DNA from: Actinomycetota bacterium
GTDB lineage: Bacteria > Actinomycetota > Acidimicrobiia > Acidimicrobiales > JAJPHE01
Length of the DNA stretch: 55,264 nt
Assembly (NCBI GenBank): GCA_027315345.1
Contig: DAHUYE010000008.1
Coordinates: 1 to 55,264, forward strand
Direction of reading: 5' to 3'
The notes beneath the pieces are model-generated. The model was not told the origin of the DNA, did not search any database, and was given only the letters and a program-made list of their open reading frames with translations. Both the position numbers and the translations under genes were made by a program. Shown here in pieces: positions 6,869 to 15,623 of the stretch; the first letter of the stretch is position 1, and every line of letters begins with the position of its first letter.

Positions 6869-8131
6869 TCACAGCACCACCCCCGAGCTGCGTAGGGCAA
6901 CTATCTCCGCTTCGGAGTAGCCGAGCTCTTTGAGCAGTTCATCCACGTGCTCGCCCAGGAGGGGTGAGGGCCGCGATGGGATCGTCTCGTGGCCGAGCGG
7001 TCGTAGCACCGGTCCGAGCATCCGCACCCGGCCGGCGGCCGGATGCACCTGTTCCAGCACCATGTCGTTGGCCTCGATCTGTGGGTCATCCACCAACTCC
7101 ACGGCGGTGTTGAACGGGCCGGCTGGGACCCCGGCGGCATCGAAGGCTTCCAACCATTCGGCCGTGGTGCGCTCCTTGAGACGGATCTCGGCGAGGGCGA
7201 CTAGGACCACACCGATCTCGGTGGCCTCCGGGCCCTCGGCCAGACCGCGGTCCTCCAGCCGGGCGTCCTCCAGGCCCACCACCTCCAGGAACTTCTTGCG
7301 CAGCGGATTGTTGAGGGCGGCGATGGCTATCACCGAATCGGCCGTCTCATAGCAGCGGTAATACACGTTGACGGCGGCCAAACGGCTCAGGGTCTCCGAT
7401 CGCTGTCGGTCCCGCTCGGCCCGGGAGCGGCCGTCCCGCCAGGCCTGGCGGAGGACCTCGGTGGCATCCGGCTTGGGGAGCCCTGGCATCTCCATGAACG
7501 TGTAGCCCAACATGCCCAGAGCGACGCCGAGCAGGCTCACCTCGATCTTGAGGCCCTGTCCGCTCCGCTCCCGGGCGAACAGTCCGGACGCCGCCGCCCA
7601 GGCGATGGCGTAGCCGGTGCCGTAATCGGCCACCGGCGGGCTGGTCGGGGCCGGAACCCCGGCTTCGGATGTCTTACCGTCGGCGGCCAGCAGTCCGGTC
7701 ACGGCCTGGACGATGAGGTCGTACCCGGGTCGATGGGCGCTCGGCCCGCGCCGGCCGAAGGCGGTGGCCTCCACGTAGACGAGGCGGGGATTGAGGCCGG
7801 AGAGTGTCTCGTAGTCGATGCCGAGGGCGGCCGGGGTGTCGGGCCGGTAGTTGACGACCACCACGTCGGACTCGGCCACCAGGCGATGGATGACCGACCG
7901 GCCCTCCTCGGTTCGGAGGTTGACGGCCAGGTCGCGCTTGCCCCGGTTGAGGGATATGAACCAGCGACTCTCCGACCCGGAGAAGGGGGTGGCGAAGCGC
8001 CACGGCTCGCCCTCGACCGGCTCGACCTTGACCACCTCGGCCCCGAGGTCGGCCAGCATCATCCCGCCCCAGGGCCCGGCGATCACCTCCGAGAACTCCA
8101 CCACCTTGATGCCGTCGAGCAGTCCCGCCAT
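6869..8131 (-). CDS. Family III CoA-transferase (CaiB/BaiF type)
   Basis: 420 aa. Family III enzymes move CoA between carboxylic acids through an aspartyl-CoA intermediate. Hallmarks are the N-terminus LLDGIKVVEFSEVIAGPWGG, then MLADLGAEVVKVEP, SLNRGKRDLAVNL, the catalytic-Asp region PPVADYGTGYAIAWA and the C-terminal LLGEHVDELLKELGYSE. The length is usual for the family. It is divergent from the tesB-like gene and, with the thiolase, suggests fatty-acid or dicarboxylic acid catabolism. The exact acyl substrates are not inferable. Confidence 0.9.
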   Translation of the reverse strand: MAGLLDGIKVVEFSEVIAGPWGGMMLADLGAEVVKVEPVEGEPWRFATPFSGSESRWFISLNRGKRDLAVNLRTEEGRSVIHRLVAESDVVVVNYRPDTPAALGIDYETLSGLNPRLVYVEATAFGRRGPSAHRPGYDLIVQAVTGLLAADGKTSEAGVPAPTSPPVADYGTGYAIAWAAASGLFARERSGQGLKIEVSLLGVALGMLGYTFMEMPGLPKPDATEVLRQAWRDGRSRAERDRQRSETLSRLAAVNVYYRCYETADSVIAIAALNNPLRKKFLEVVGLEDARLEDRGLAEGPEATEIGVVLVALAEIRLKERTTAEWLEAFDAAGVPAGPFNTAVELVDDPQIEANDMVLEQVHPAAGRVRMLGPVLRPLGHETIPSRPSPLLGEHVDELLKELGYSEAEIVALRSSGVVL

Positions 8132-8229
8132 TCGTTCCCCCTCCGCGCCGGGCCCGTCCGGCCGGTCCGAAGATAACGACTCCAGCCAAGGGCGGGCGGT
8201 CCGGGGGGCCGGCCGAGCCAGAATGGGTC

Positions 8230-9165
8230 ATGAGCGAGAGCCCCAGGTCCCTCTTGAGCCTTCTGACCCTGAGCCCCCTGGGCGAGGATCGCTGGTCGGC
8301 GCCGACGCCGGCCGAAGGCCCGCCCCGACTGTTCGGGGGCCAGGTGGCGGCCCAATCCCTGCGGGCCGCCTGCCTGAGCGTCGAGCCCGGCCCCCGTCCC
8401 CACTCCCTGCACGGGTACTTCATCCGGCCGGGCCGGCCCGACACTCCTCTCGAGCTGGTGGTGGAGCGGATGCGCGACGGCCGTTCCTTCACCACCAGAC
8501 ATGTCACGGCCGTTCAGGAGGGTCAGGCCATCTTCGAGCTGACCGCCTCCTTCCACACCGACGAAGACGGCTCCGACTGGCAGGAGGCCGCCCCCACGGA
8601 TATCCCCGCGCCCGAGCCGGGAGCCGACACCGAGCGGGACGAGTCACCCTTCGGCGGGTTCCACGCCACCAACCCGTTCGTGATCCGCCCCGTCCGCACG
8701 GCCGGCTCCGGTTTCGCCATGCACCCCTGCTGGGTGCGGATCCGGGAGCCCCTGGACGCCGATCCCCGCCTGCACGCCTGCGCCCTGGCCTATGTGTCCG
8801 ACCTGGCCGTCGTCCAGGCGGCCCGGGCCCCGGGCAGCACCGGGATGCCCTTCGGGGCCAGCCTGGACCATGCCGTCTGGTTCCACCGGCCCGTCGACGT
8901 CGGCCAGTGGCTCCTGTTCCGGGCTGGTCCCGTCTCGAACTTCGGGGCCAGGGGGCTGGCCCGGGGCACTTTCCACACTGCGGATGGGGTCCTGGTGGCC
9001 TCTCTGGCCCAGGAGGCGCTGCTGCGCACCTCCGGCCGGTTTCCGATGCCGCCCGGAATGGCCGACATCAAGGAGGAGGATCTGGCCACCATGAAGCCCG
9101 AGGACATGGCCGCCCTCTGGCAGCGCAGCCGTCGAACCGGGGCCGCGGATGGGACGGGAGACTGA
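8230..9165 (+). CDS. tesB: Acyl-CoA thioesterase II (TesB-like)
   Basis: 311 aa with the double-hotdog fold of TesB. The N-terminal hotdog holds LFGGQVAAQSLRAA and HSLHGYFIRPG; the C-terminal one holds LAYVSDLAVV (the Asp equivalent to the catalytic Asp204 of the E. coli enzyme), GASLDHAVWFHRP and SLAQEALLR with the conserved Gln. It hydrolyses acyl-CoA to free acid and CoA. The ATG at 8230 is preceded by a weak Shine-Dalgarno. A thiolase gene follows 50 bp downstream on the same strand, consistent with a beta-oxidation-related unit. Acidic linker residues 110-140 are typical for the family. Confidence 0.9.
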   Translation: MSESPRSLLSLLTLSPLGEDRWSAPTPAEGPPRLFGGQVAAQSLRAACLSVEPGPRPHSLHGYFIRPGRPDTPLELVVERMRDGRSFTTRHVTAVQEGQAIFELTASFHTDEDGSDWQEAAPTDIPAPEPGADTERDESPFGGFHATNPFVIRPVRTAGSGFAMHPCWVRIREPLDADPRLHACALAYVSDLAVVQAARAPGSTGMPFGASLDHAVWFHRPVDVGQWLLFRAGPVSNFGARGLARGTFHTADGVLVASLAQEALLRTSGRFPMPPGMADIKEEDLATMKPEDMAALWQRSRRTGAADGTGD

Positions 9166-9215
9166 CCCAGCCCTTATCCTGGCCCCCTCAAGCAACCGGA
9201 GGGGAAAATCTGACC

Positions 9216-10418
9216 ATGCCCGATCGCAACGAAGCCGTCATAGTCGGGACCGCCCGCAGCCCTATCGGGCGGGCCAACAAGGGGTCCCTGGTCGACGTGC
9301 GGGCCGATGAGCTGATGGCCACCATCCTCAACGCCCTCATGGAGAAGGTTCCCGAGGTCAGCAAGGATCAGGTGGTCGACATCATCTGCGGAAACGTCGC
9401 CCAGTCGGGCGAGACCGGCTTCAGCATCGCCCGCACGGCCGGGCTGCTGGCCAAGTTCCCCAACACCGTTCCGGGCCTGACCCTGAACCGTTTCTGCGCT
9501 TCCAGCCTCCAGTCGGTCCGCTCGGCGGCCCACGCCATCGCCGCGGGGGAGGGCGATATCTACATCGCCGCCGGAGTGGAGAAGAGCTCGGTTCCTCCCG
9601 TCCCCGAAGGCGAGGGCGGTGGGGCCCGCCGGGGCGGTGGGATCGGCCCGGGCGGCCTCAACCCGAAGCTCCTCGGGCGGGACGGCTTTCCCTTCGTCTA
9701 CATCCCGATGGGAATGACGGCGGAAAACGTGGCCGAGCGCTTCAACGTCAGCCGGGAGGATCAGGACGCCTTCGCCAAGCTGAGCCAAGACCGGGCCGTA
9801 GCCGCCCAGGCGGCCGGCTTCTTCGAGCGGGAGATCACCCCCATCACCAAGGAGGACGGCACGGTGGTGAGCCAGGACGACTGCCCCCGTCCTGGAACGA
9901 CCCTGGAGGCACTGGCCAACCTGAAGCCCGCCTTCAAGCCCGAGGGCGGAACGGTCACGGCCGGAAACTCCTGCCCGCTCAACGACGGCGCCGCCGCCAT
10001 CATGGTCATGAGCCGGCAGAAGGCCGATGAGCTCGGGATCAAGCCCCTGGCCCGCATCGTGGCCTCGGCCGTGAGTGGTAACGAGCCGGAGATCATGGGC
10101 GTGGCTCCCATCGACGCCATCCCCAAGGCCCTGGCCCAGGCCGGCATGAAGATCAACGACGTGGACGTGGTGGAGCTCAACGAGGCCTTTGCCGCCCAGG
10201 TCCTTCCGGTCTGCCGGGAGACCGGTGTCGATATCCAGACCCAGCTCAATCCCCACGGTGGGGCCATCGCCCTCGGACACCCCTTCGGCATGACCGGGGC
10301 CCGCATCATGACGACCCTTATCAACGATCTTCAGACCCTGGACAAGAGCATCGGCCTGGAGACCATGTGCGCGGCCGGCGGCATGGGCATGGCCATGATC
10401 ATCGAGCGCCTGGCCTGA
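9216..10418 (+). CDS. Acetyl-CoA acyltransferase (thiolase)
   Basis: 400 aa, the normal thiolase length. It cleaves or condenses beta-ketoacyl-CoA. The active-site Cys is in LTLNRFCASSLQSV, the NEAFA motif is in VVELNEAFAAQVL, the catalytic His is in NPHGGAIALGHPFG and the second Cys is in ETMCAAGGMGMA. The ATG at 9216 is preceded by CCGGAGGGG at a good distance, and a TATCCT -10-like hexamer lies near 9175. Two hairpins after the stop separate it from the convergent gene. Acting on fatty-acyl or degradation intermediates is inferred from the neighbouring thioesterase and CoA-transferase. Confidence 0.92.
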   Translation: MPDRNEAVIVGTARSPIGRANKGSLVDVRADELMATILNALMEKVPEVSKDQVVDIICGNVAQSGETGFSIARTAGLLAKFPNTVPGLTLNRFCASSLQSVRSAAHAIAAGEGDIYIAAGVEKSSVPPVPEGEGGGARRGGGIGPGGLNPKLLGRDGFPFVYIPMGMTAENVAERFNVSREDQDAFAKLSQDRAVAAQAAGFFEREITPITKEDGTVVSQDDCPRPGTTLEALANLKPAFKPEGGTVTAGNSCPLNDGAAAIMVMSRQKADELGIKPLARIVASAVSGNEPEIMGVAPIDAIPKALAQAGMKINDVDVVELNEAFAAQVLPVCRETGVDIQTQLNPHGGAIALGHPFGMTGARIMTTLINDLQTLDKSIGLETMCAAGGMGMAMIIERLA

Positions 10419-10424
10419 TCATCC

Positions 10425-10488
10425 GGCCCGCTCCGGCGGGCCTTGCGAACGCAGCCTGGTTCCGGCCCACCCCTTCCGGGTGGGCCGG
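10425..10488. terminator. Two GC hairpins between convergent genes
   Basis: Hairpin 1 pairs GGCCCGC (10425-10431) with GCGGGCC (10436-10442) around TCCG. Hairpin 2 pairs CCGGCCCACCC (10462-10472) with GGGTGGGCCGG (10478-10488) around CTTCC; both stems are perfect. Neither has a T-tract. They lie between the thiolase stop and the convergent glycosidase stop and could terminate transcription from both sides. Confidence 0.6.
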
Positions 10489-10503
10489 TCAGCGTCGGCC
10501 CTC

Positions 10504-12111
10504 CTAGGGGGGCGGGTGCGACGTGGCCCTGGGCCGGCGCATCAGACCCAGGACGGCCAGGGCCAGGATGACCACCAGCAGGGCGACGCTGGCCAGGATG
10601 GCGGTGGTCCGGCCCCGGCCGCTCAGGACGCTCTTTCCGGTTGCGAGGGCCCCGGCGGCGGTGGGCCCCGAGCCGCCCGCCCCGGAGTGATAGCCGTTGA
10701 CCGAGGCGGCCCCCCCGACGCTCTGGGCCTTGGCGCCCCCGCCGGTTCCACCTCCGGTCGGCCCGGAGCCGGCGCCGGTGGCTGAACCACCCGGGCTCGG
10801 TTTCGGATCCCCGCCTCCGGACGGACCGGCGGCGGTGGGGGAGGGACGGGGGACTTCAGCATCATCCGGGCTGTACTGCGGCAGGGAGTAGACGAGCGGC
10901 GTGCCCGGGTCAGGCGGCCTCTCGCCCAGGGCGTACCAGTGCCTGAGCATGTCCTCGGCCGTCTTGCCCCGGGGCGAACGGTCGTTGTCGGAGGTGGTGT
11001 CGCTGGTGAGGTACCACTCCCACCACACCACCCCGGCCCACCACGACTTGTCGGAAAAGGTCTCCAGCACCGCCTGGTACAGATCGGACTGCAGTTGCCA
11101 GTTGGTGGTGTCCAGGTAGTTGAGGAAGGGTTGGCGAGCGGCGTGGTCCCCGGACATGTAGCCGCACTCACCGAACAGGATCGGCTTACCCGTCGACTGG
11201 GCCAGCTTGGTGACCTGGCTGACCCAGTTCTGGCCGGCCGTGGCCGAGGCGTGGCTGTCGGTCCAGTCGGCCAGGAGGTCGGACAAGGCGGGTGAGGCGG
11301 CGTCGTCGAGGGGGAAGTAGGCGGAGATACCCACCACGTCCACGTCGGAGAGGAACTTGGCCTGGCCCAGGACGTCCCAGTTCTCCTCGTAGCCGATCTG
11401 GCCGCTGAAGTGCGTCCTGGTGACGCTGATGACCTGCTCCCACTGGGAGGTGTACTGCTCCATGGAGGTCATCTCGGAACCGACGAACAAGGTTCCGGCG
11501 CCGTGCTGCTGGGCGATGTCGGCGTAGTGGTTGATGAAGCTCTGGTAGGACTGCCACCACAGGCTGGGGTCAGACGGTGCGATCGTTCCCCGCCAGCCCC
11601 CTTGACAACTCAAGCAATAGAAGATCGGCACCAGGATGACGTGCATGCCGTCCTGGACGCTGGCCGCCATCTGCAGCTCGAGATTGGCGTCGGTCTCGGT
11701 CAGGCCGTCCTGGTAGTCGGGCTGGATGGAGTTGGAGTTCTGCTTCTGCATGACCCACCACACGAACAGGGCGATGGTGTTGAGGCCATCGGACTTGAGT
11801 CGGGTTACCTCGTCCGGGCTCTGTTGCTGGCTGACGTTGGGGATGGCCATGCCGGCCACCTTTCCGTCGGTGCCGTCGGCCACCCGGCGGCCGATATTGG
11901 GGGTCCCGGGCAGGGAGGTGGAACTGGTGGGCGGCTCGGTGGTGGGCGGGGTCTGGGGAGCGGTGGTGGTGGCGGCGGCCACGGGATGGTCGGCCAGGAG
12001 TGGTCCGGCCAGACCCAGGCCGAGCGCGGCCAGTCCGATGCCGGCGCCCAGGAGCCGGGCCCGGCCTCGGCCGGCTCGGTGCCCAGGGGGCGTGGACGAG
12101 CGTGGCGTCAT
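10504..12111 (-). CDS. Secreted, membrane-anchored putative glycoside hydrolase (GH113-like TIM barrel)
   Basis: About 535 aa. An N-terminal signal/anchor of GIGLAALGLGLAGPLLAD type is followed by a Thr/Pro-rich linker, a TIM-barrel-like domain (about 75-400), a Gly/Pro/Ser-rich stretch and a C-terminal membrane helix ending in arginines, so the enzyme is held at the cell surface. Candidate catalytic glutamates are E213 in TLFVGSEMTS and E315 in PILFGECGYMSG, matching the acid/base and nucleophile positions of GH113-type clan A enzymes. The start at 12111 is chosen for the AGGAAGGGG upstream; 12126 and 12162 are possible. The substrate is not known; mannan-like glucans are a guess. Confidence 0.7.
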   Translation of the reverse strand: MTPRSSTPPGHRAGRGRARLLGAGIGLAALGLGLAGPLLADHPVAAATTTAPQTPPTTEPPTSSTSLPGTPNIGRRVADGTDGKVAGMAIPNVSQQQSPDEVTRLKSDGLNTIALFVWWVMQKQNSNSIQPDYQDGLTETDANLELQMAASVQDGMHVILVPIFYCLSCQGGWRGTIAPSDPSLWWQSYQSFINHYADIAQQHGAGTLFVGSEMTSMEQYTSQWEQVISVTRTHFSGQIGYEENWDVLGQAKFLSDVDVVGISAYFPLDDAASPALSDLLADWTDSHASATAGQNWVSQVTKLAQSTGKPILFGECGYMSGDHAARQPFLNYLDTTNWQLQSDLYQAVLETFSDKSWWAGVVWWEWYLTSDTTSDNDRSPRGKTAEDMLRHWYALGERPPDPGTPLVYSLPQYSPDDAEVPRPSPTAAGPSGGGDPKPSPGGSATGAGSGPTGGGTGGGAKAQSVGGAASVNGYHSGAGGSGPTAAGALATGKSVLSGRGRTTAILASVALLVVILALAVLGLMRRPRATSHPPP

Positions 12112-12247
12112 TCCCCCCTTCCTCATCCGGACACTTGTAGCCCACAATCCGCTCCGATACACGTCACCCCCGGCCGCTCGGGCCCGGGCGGTCCCAACTG
12201 GGCGGGTGATTCGGCCAGGGTCAAACGGAGCAGGTGAGGATGCAGGA

Positions 12248-12277
12248 CCAGGGCCCCGGGGTGACCCGGGGCCCTGG
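12248..12277 (-). terminator. Perfect 13-bp hairpin after the CWB2 surface-protein gene
   Basis: CCAGGGCCCCGGG (12248-12260) pairs perfectly with CCCGGGGCCCTGG (12265-12277) around a GTGA loop. It starts 32 nt beyond the stop of the upstream minus-strand gene. No T-tract follows, as with other hairpins in this window. Confidence 0.65.
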
Positions 12278-12308
12278 CTGTACGGCTAGAAGGTGCTAGC
12301 GGTCAGTG

Positions 12309-14876
12309 CTACGGACCGACCGTGGCGGAGATCGGGGTGGCGCTGCCGCTTGAACTCTGGGGATCCGGAACCACCTCGGCGCCGCCGGTCAAATGATCGA
12401 CGATGCCGTAGTTGGACACATAGGTTCCGGCCTTCGAGCCTGCCGCCAGGGGGTTATACAGAACCGTGACGGTTGCACCGACTACCAGCGGGGTGACCTG
12501 GAGGGTGACGGTCGCACTGCTGGCACCGGATGTGCAGGTGGCGCTGGATACGTTGGGAGCCGCCGACGGGCTGCCGGGACCGGATTCGGAAACGGCGTAC
12601 TGCGCCCCGGTGGTGTCGACGGTCGCACAGTCGATGGGCTCGCTATAGCTGAGGGTGACCGTCCCCGAACTTGCCGAAGCGCTGGCGGCGGTGATCATCT
12701 CGCGGGGGCTGGCGCCGGCTGTACCTGTGCCGCTGCCGAACGAGTTCGGAGCGGCGCACAGCGTGGTGCTGCCCGTGGCACAGACAGTATTCCCGTCCGA
12801 ACCGACTTTTTGCGTTACGACAAAGGAACCAGAGATGGTTCCGAAGTCGATATCGAGGATGACAGTGTTCCCTGATCCGCCGGATGGAACAAAGGCTGAC
12901 CATGTCTGCGGCGCACCTGTCGGCGAATAGGTGATGGTCCCGCTGATCGAGTAATCAGAGCCATCCTTGGCCACCGTGGCGGAGTTGACGGGCTCGTTGT
13001 AGGTAATGCTGATGCTGTGCCCCAACCCCGAGACGGATGTGATCGACGGGGCGGTAGCCGTTCCGGGGGCGACCGGGCTGGGATCCGCACTCGACCCCGG
13101 AGTGCTGCTCGGGCTGGCCGGCTGGGCCGTTCCCGTCTGAGTCGTCCCGGCGCCGTTGGCGGAGATGGCCGAAACGGCATAGCAGTACTCGTTGGCGCTA
13201 CTGCCGCTGCCGGGACTGGCCGTCGTGTCGGTATATCCGAACGTCCCGTTGCTTCCGCCGGCGCTGTCGGGCACCACGGTCAACGGGCTGTAGCTGGAGG
13301 AGGCCGGAGGCGTCTGTGGCGAGGTGCCGGGCGAGACGGTGTAGGCGGCCGCACAGGTCGGTGAGCCACTGATCGGCTGGGAGCCGGCCGCAGCCCGCCA
13401 GATCTGGTAACCCGTGACACCGTCGCCGATGGCCGTACTCGGTGCCGACCATGAGACCGTGATCCCCCCGGCGGTGGTGTTGGGCGAAGCGGTCACGGTG
13501 GAGGGCGGGTTGGGAGCTTGGTCGTTCAGGCAGAAGGTGCTGGTGCTGCCCGGGGCATAGGTGCCGGTGACGATGTCGCCCTGGGTCAACGCAGCTTGGA
13601 AGACGGCGTAGGAAACCGAGGTGCAGGACGCCTGCGGGTTGGGTGCGGTGGTGGTGTCTTCCTGATAGGTATCACCTGAGCCGTAGGTGTACGAGAGCCC
13701 TCCCTGCGTGAAGGAGGTGCCGGACACGGAATTGACCTCCTGGCCGGAGGTCGGAGCGATGGGCCCGGCCGTGGCCGGCTTGGCCGCGCCTCCGGCGGCC
13801 GCCACATCGCTCACCTGCGCATCCGGGACGGCGTCGGTGCCTCCGAAGACGTAGGAGGTGCCGGTCAGGGTCGATGCATGCTCAGTGGCGAAGGAAGGAG
13901 CGGAACCGACGGAGGTGGTCGAATCGGTGATGACCGTCGGGAAGCCGTTGACCCCGCCGAAGGCAGAGCCGGCCAAGGCGTCGGAGCCGTCATCGCCTCG
14001 GGCCAGGTCCATGTTGGTGTTCTTGAGCCAGGTCTGGCTGATGGCGTAGTCGGCCAGGGCCAGGCTGGTGGCGGAGCGATCGGTTCCGTATTCGTTCTCG
14101 GTCTGGGTGACTCCAGATGGCTTGGGGTTGTACTGGGAGGTGGGGATCGAAGCCGGGCCTCCCACCACGATCAGATCTTTGATCCCAAGGGTGGTGATGA
14201 CCTGCTGGGCCTCGGGCTCAAGGCTGGACGAGGTCGAATTGGTGAGGATGATCGGGAAATGCTTGGCGTAGGCCAGGGCGCCGGCCGAAAGTGCGTCCAC
14301 ATAGTGGGCTGGGTCGCCACTGGCCAGGATGGCGGTGGGCAGGCCGTTGGCGTCCTTGCCCACCGAGGCCGGCGGGATGGAGTCATCGATCATCTGCATG
14401 GTCTGGTACCGGGTCGAGCCCTGGAAGGGCGTGACGACGGTGAACCCGTCGGCCTTCAACTGGTTGATCTGGGCCTGGCTGACCGATGCCGTACCACCCA
14501 CCACGCCGATGTCGGTGACCTTGTTGTTCTTGAGGGCGGTCAGGGTGCTGCTGGGCACGGTATTGGTGTCATCGGTGAGGAGAACACCGATGCCATTGAC
14601 ACCCTCCAGGCCGCTGGCGGCCAAGGCGTCGGGGGCGTGGGCGGGCAGGCCGTCGGCCAGGTAGACGCTGGCGCCCTTGGCGCCGTTGGGGTAGGCCGAC
14701 TGGTCGATGACCCCGGCGGTGGCGAAGCGGTCGGTGCCGGACAGCCGGCTGAAGCTGAAGCTGGCGTCGGCGTGGGCCGGAATGGTCAGCGCCGCCAGTC
14801 CAGCTGCCGCCGTGGTGCCGACGACGCCGGCCACCAACAGGGCGCGAAGGCGCGTATTAATAGGTCGCTTTTGCAT
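12309..14876 (-). CDS. Large secreted surface protein: CWB2 repeats, FN3 and Ig-like domains
   Basis: 855 aa. Signal peptide about 1-37 (ALLVAGVVGTTAAAG... then AHADA). Three cell-wall-binding repeat 2 (CWB2) modules follow: FSRLSGTDRFATAGVI from 43, a degenerate one around GSTRYQTMQMIDD from about 153, and YGTDRSATSLALADYA from about 265, with GVVGGTASVS and IVVGGPASIP loops. A fibronectin III domain spans about 452-560 (PPSTVTASPN, VSWSAPS, GYQIWRA) and two SwmB/SLH-associated Ig-like domains span about 607-700 and 735-830 (ITYNEPVNSATV, LSYSEPIDCATV). CWB2 modules bind anionic cell-wall polymers, so an S-layer or adhesin role is likely. A TAAAAT -10-like box sits 10 nt before the ATG. Confidence 0.8.
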   Translation of the reverse strand: MQKRPINTRLRALLVAGVVGTTAAAGLAALTIPAHADASFSFSRLSGTDRFATAGVIDQSAYPNGAKGASVYLADGLPAHAPDALAASGLEGVNGIGVLLTDDTNTVPSSTLTALKNNKVTDIGVVGGTASVSQAQINQLKADGFTVVTPFQGSTRYQTMQMIDDSIPPASVGKDANGLPTAILASGDPAHYVDALSAGALAYAKHFPIILTNSTSSSLEPEAQQVITTLGIKDLIVVGGPASIPTSQYNPKPSGVTQTENEYGTDRSATSLALADYAISQTWLKNTNMDLARGDDGSDALAGSAFGGVNGFPTVITDSTTSVGSAPSFATEHASTLTGTSYVFGGTDAVPDAQVSDVAAAGGAAKPATAGPIAPTSGQEVNSVSGTSFTQGGLSYTYGSGDTYQEDTTTAPNPQASCTSVSYAVFQAALTQGDIVTGTYAPGSTSTFCLNDQAPNPPSTVTASPNTTAGGITVSWSAPSTAIGDGVTGYQIWRAAAGSQPISGSPTCAAAYTVSPGTSPQTPPASSSYSPLTVVPDSAGGSNGTFGYTDTTASPGSGSSANEYCYAVSAISANGAGTTQTGTAQPASPSSTPGSSADPSPVAPGTATAPSITSVSGLGHSISITYNEPVNSATVAKDGSDYSISGTITYSPTGAPQTWSAFVPSGGSGNTVILDIDFGTISGSFVVTQKVGSDGNTVCATGSTTLCAAPNSFGSGTGTAGASPREMITAASASASSGTVTLSYSEPIDCATVDTTGAQYAVSESGPGSPSAAPNVSSATCTSGASSATVTLQVTPLVVGATVTVLYNPLAAGSKAGTYVSNYGIVDHLTGGAEVVPDPQSSSGSATPISATVGP

Positions 14877-14939
14877 AAGGCGACCGATTTTAGGGGCCTA
14901 GACCGCTTTGGTCACTTCAGGGGGCGATGAAATCTCTTG

Positions 14940-15332
14940 TCAAGGCTGGTGGCGCAGGGTGAGATCCACGGCCAGGTCCAGCAGCGGCCGGAAGCTTGAA
15001 GCCTTCTCCAGGTAGGCATCGGCGCCGGCGGCCATGGCCCGCTCCCGGAGCTGGGCATCCCCCAGGGCCGACATCATGATCACCTTGGCCGCCGGAGCGG
15101 CCTGACGGATCAGGGGCACGGCCCGCACGCCATCCATGCCGGGCATCATCTGGTCCAGGACGACCACGTCAGGCTGGTGCTCGGCGGCCAGGGCGACGCC
15201 CTCGTCCCCGGTGGAGGCGTCGGCCACCACCTGACAACGGCCGTCGGCCTCCACCGCCATCCAGAGCAGGATCCGCAGGTCAGGCTCATCGTCGACCACC
15301 AAAACCCTCACGGGTTCGGACGCATCCGGCAC
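14940..15332 (-). CDS. Single-domain response regulator (receiver only)
   Basis: 130 aa receiver domain. The acidic pair is in VLVVDDEPD, the phospho-acceptor Asp in VVVLDQMMPGMDGV, the Ser in VIMMSALGD and the Lys in AYLEKASS. There is no output domain and no adjacent histidine kinase. It lies 63 bp upstream of the large CWB2 surface-protein gene on the same strand and might be co-transcribed with it, though that gene has its own -10-like box. It is distinct from the receiver at 6461-6835. Confidence 0.88.
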   Translation of the reverse strand: MPDASEPVRVLVVDDEPDLRILLWMAVEADGRCQVVADASTGDEGVALAAEHQPDVVVLDQMMPGMDGVRAVPLIRQAAPAAKVIMMSALGDAQLRERAMAAGADAYLEKASSFRPLLDLAVDLTLRHQP

Positions 15333-15415
15333 ACTCGACTGATCGGCCCGGAGCTCCGGTACCTGAGAGCCGTCGAGGCGGTTTGTCCAACTTTCGGACC
15401 GGTTAGGAATCCCGA

Positions 15416-15604
15416 GTGATCGAGGCTCTGGCGATAGTCGGGACTCTCGTGGTCCTGAGTGTTCTCCTCGGGGTGACCGAGTTGGCCGAACAGCGCATCA
15501 TCAACGAGCCGCTCCTGCTGGTGAAGGTGGCGTCGTCCGATACCCTCAGCCCCGAGTACGTGGAGGCCTACGTGAGCCGGCGGGCGGCCAAGCTGCTCAC
15601 CTGA
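15416..15604 (+). CDS. Small single-span membrane protein of unknown function
   Basis: 62 aa. The N-terminal 20 residues form one membrane helix (ALAIVGTLVVLSVLLGV), followed by a soluble tail with TELAEQRIINEPLLLVKVAS and ending AAKLLT. The GTG at 15416 has AGGAAT-type sequence upstream (TTAGGAATCCCGA), which could be a ribosome-binding site or a leaderless -10. The region is flanked by convergent and divergent neighbours with no better alternative frame. I do not recognise the family; the evidence is the coherent helix plus tail and the fit in the gap. Confidence 0.5.
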   Translation: MIEALAIVGTLVVLSVLLGVTELAEQRIINEPLLLVKVASSDTLSPEYVEAYVSRRAAKLLT

Positions 15605-15623
15605 CCGGTCGGTTAGTGACCGC

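Noticed and set aside
7851-9215. N-terminal extension of the thiolase frame upstream of 9216
   Set aside because: The frame is open by chance over the tesB gene; the ribosome-binding site and conserved N-terminus place the start at 9216.
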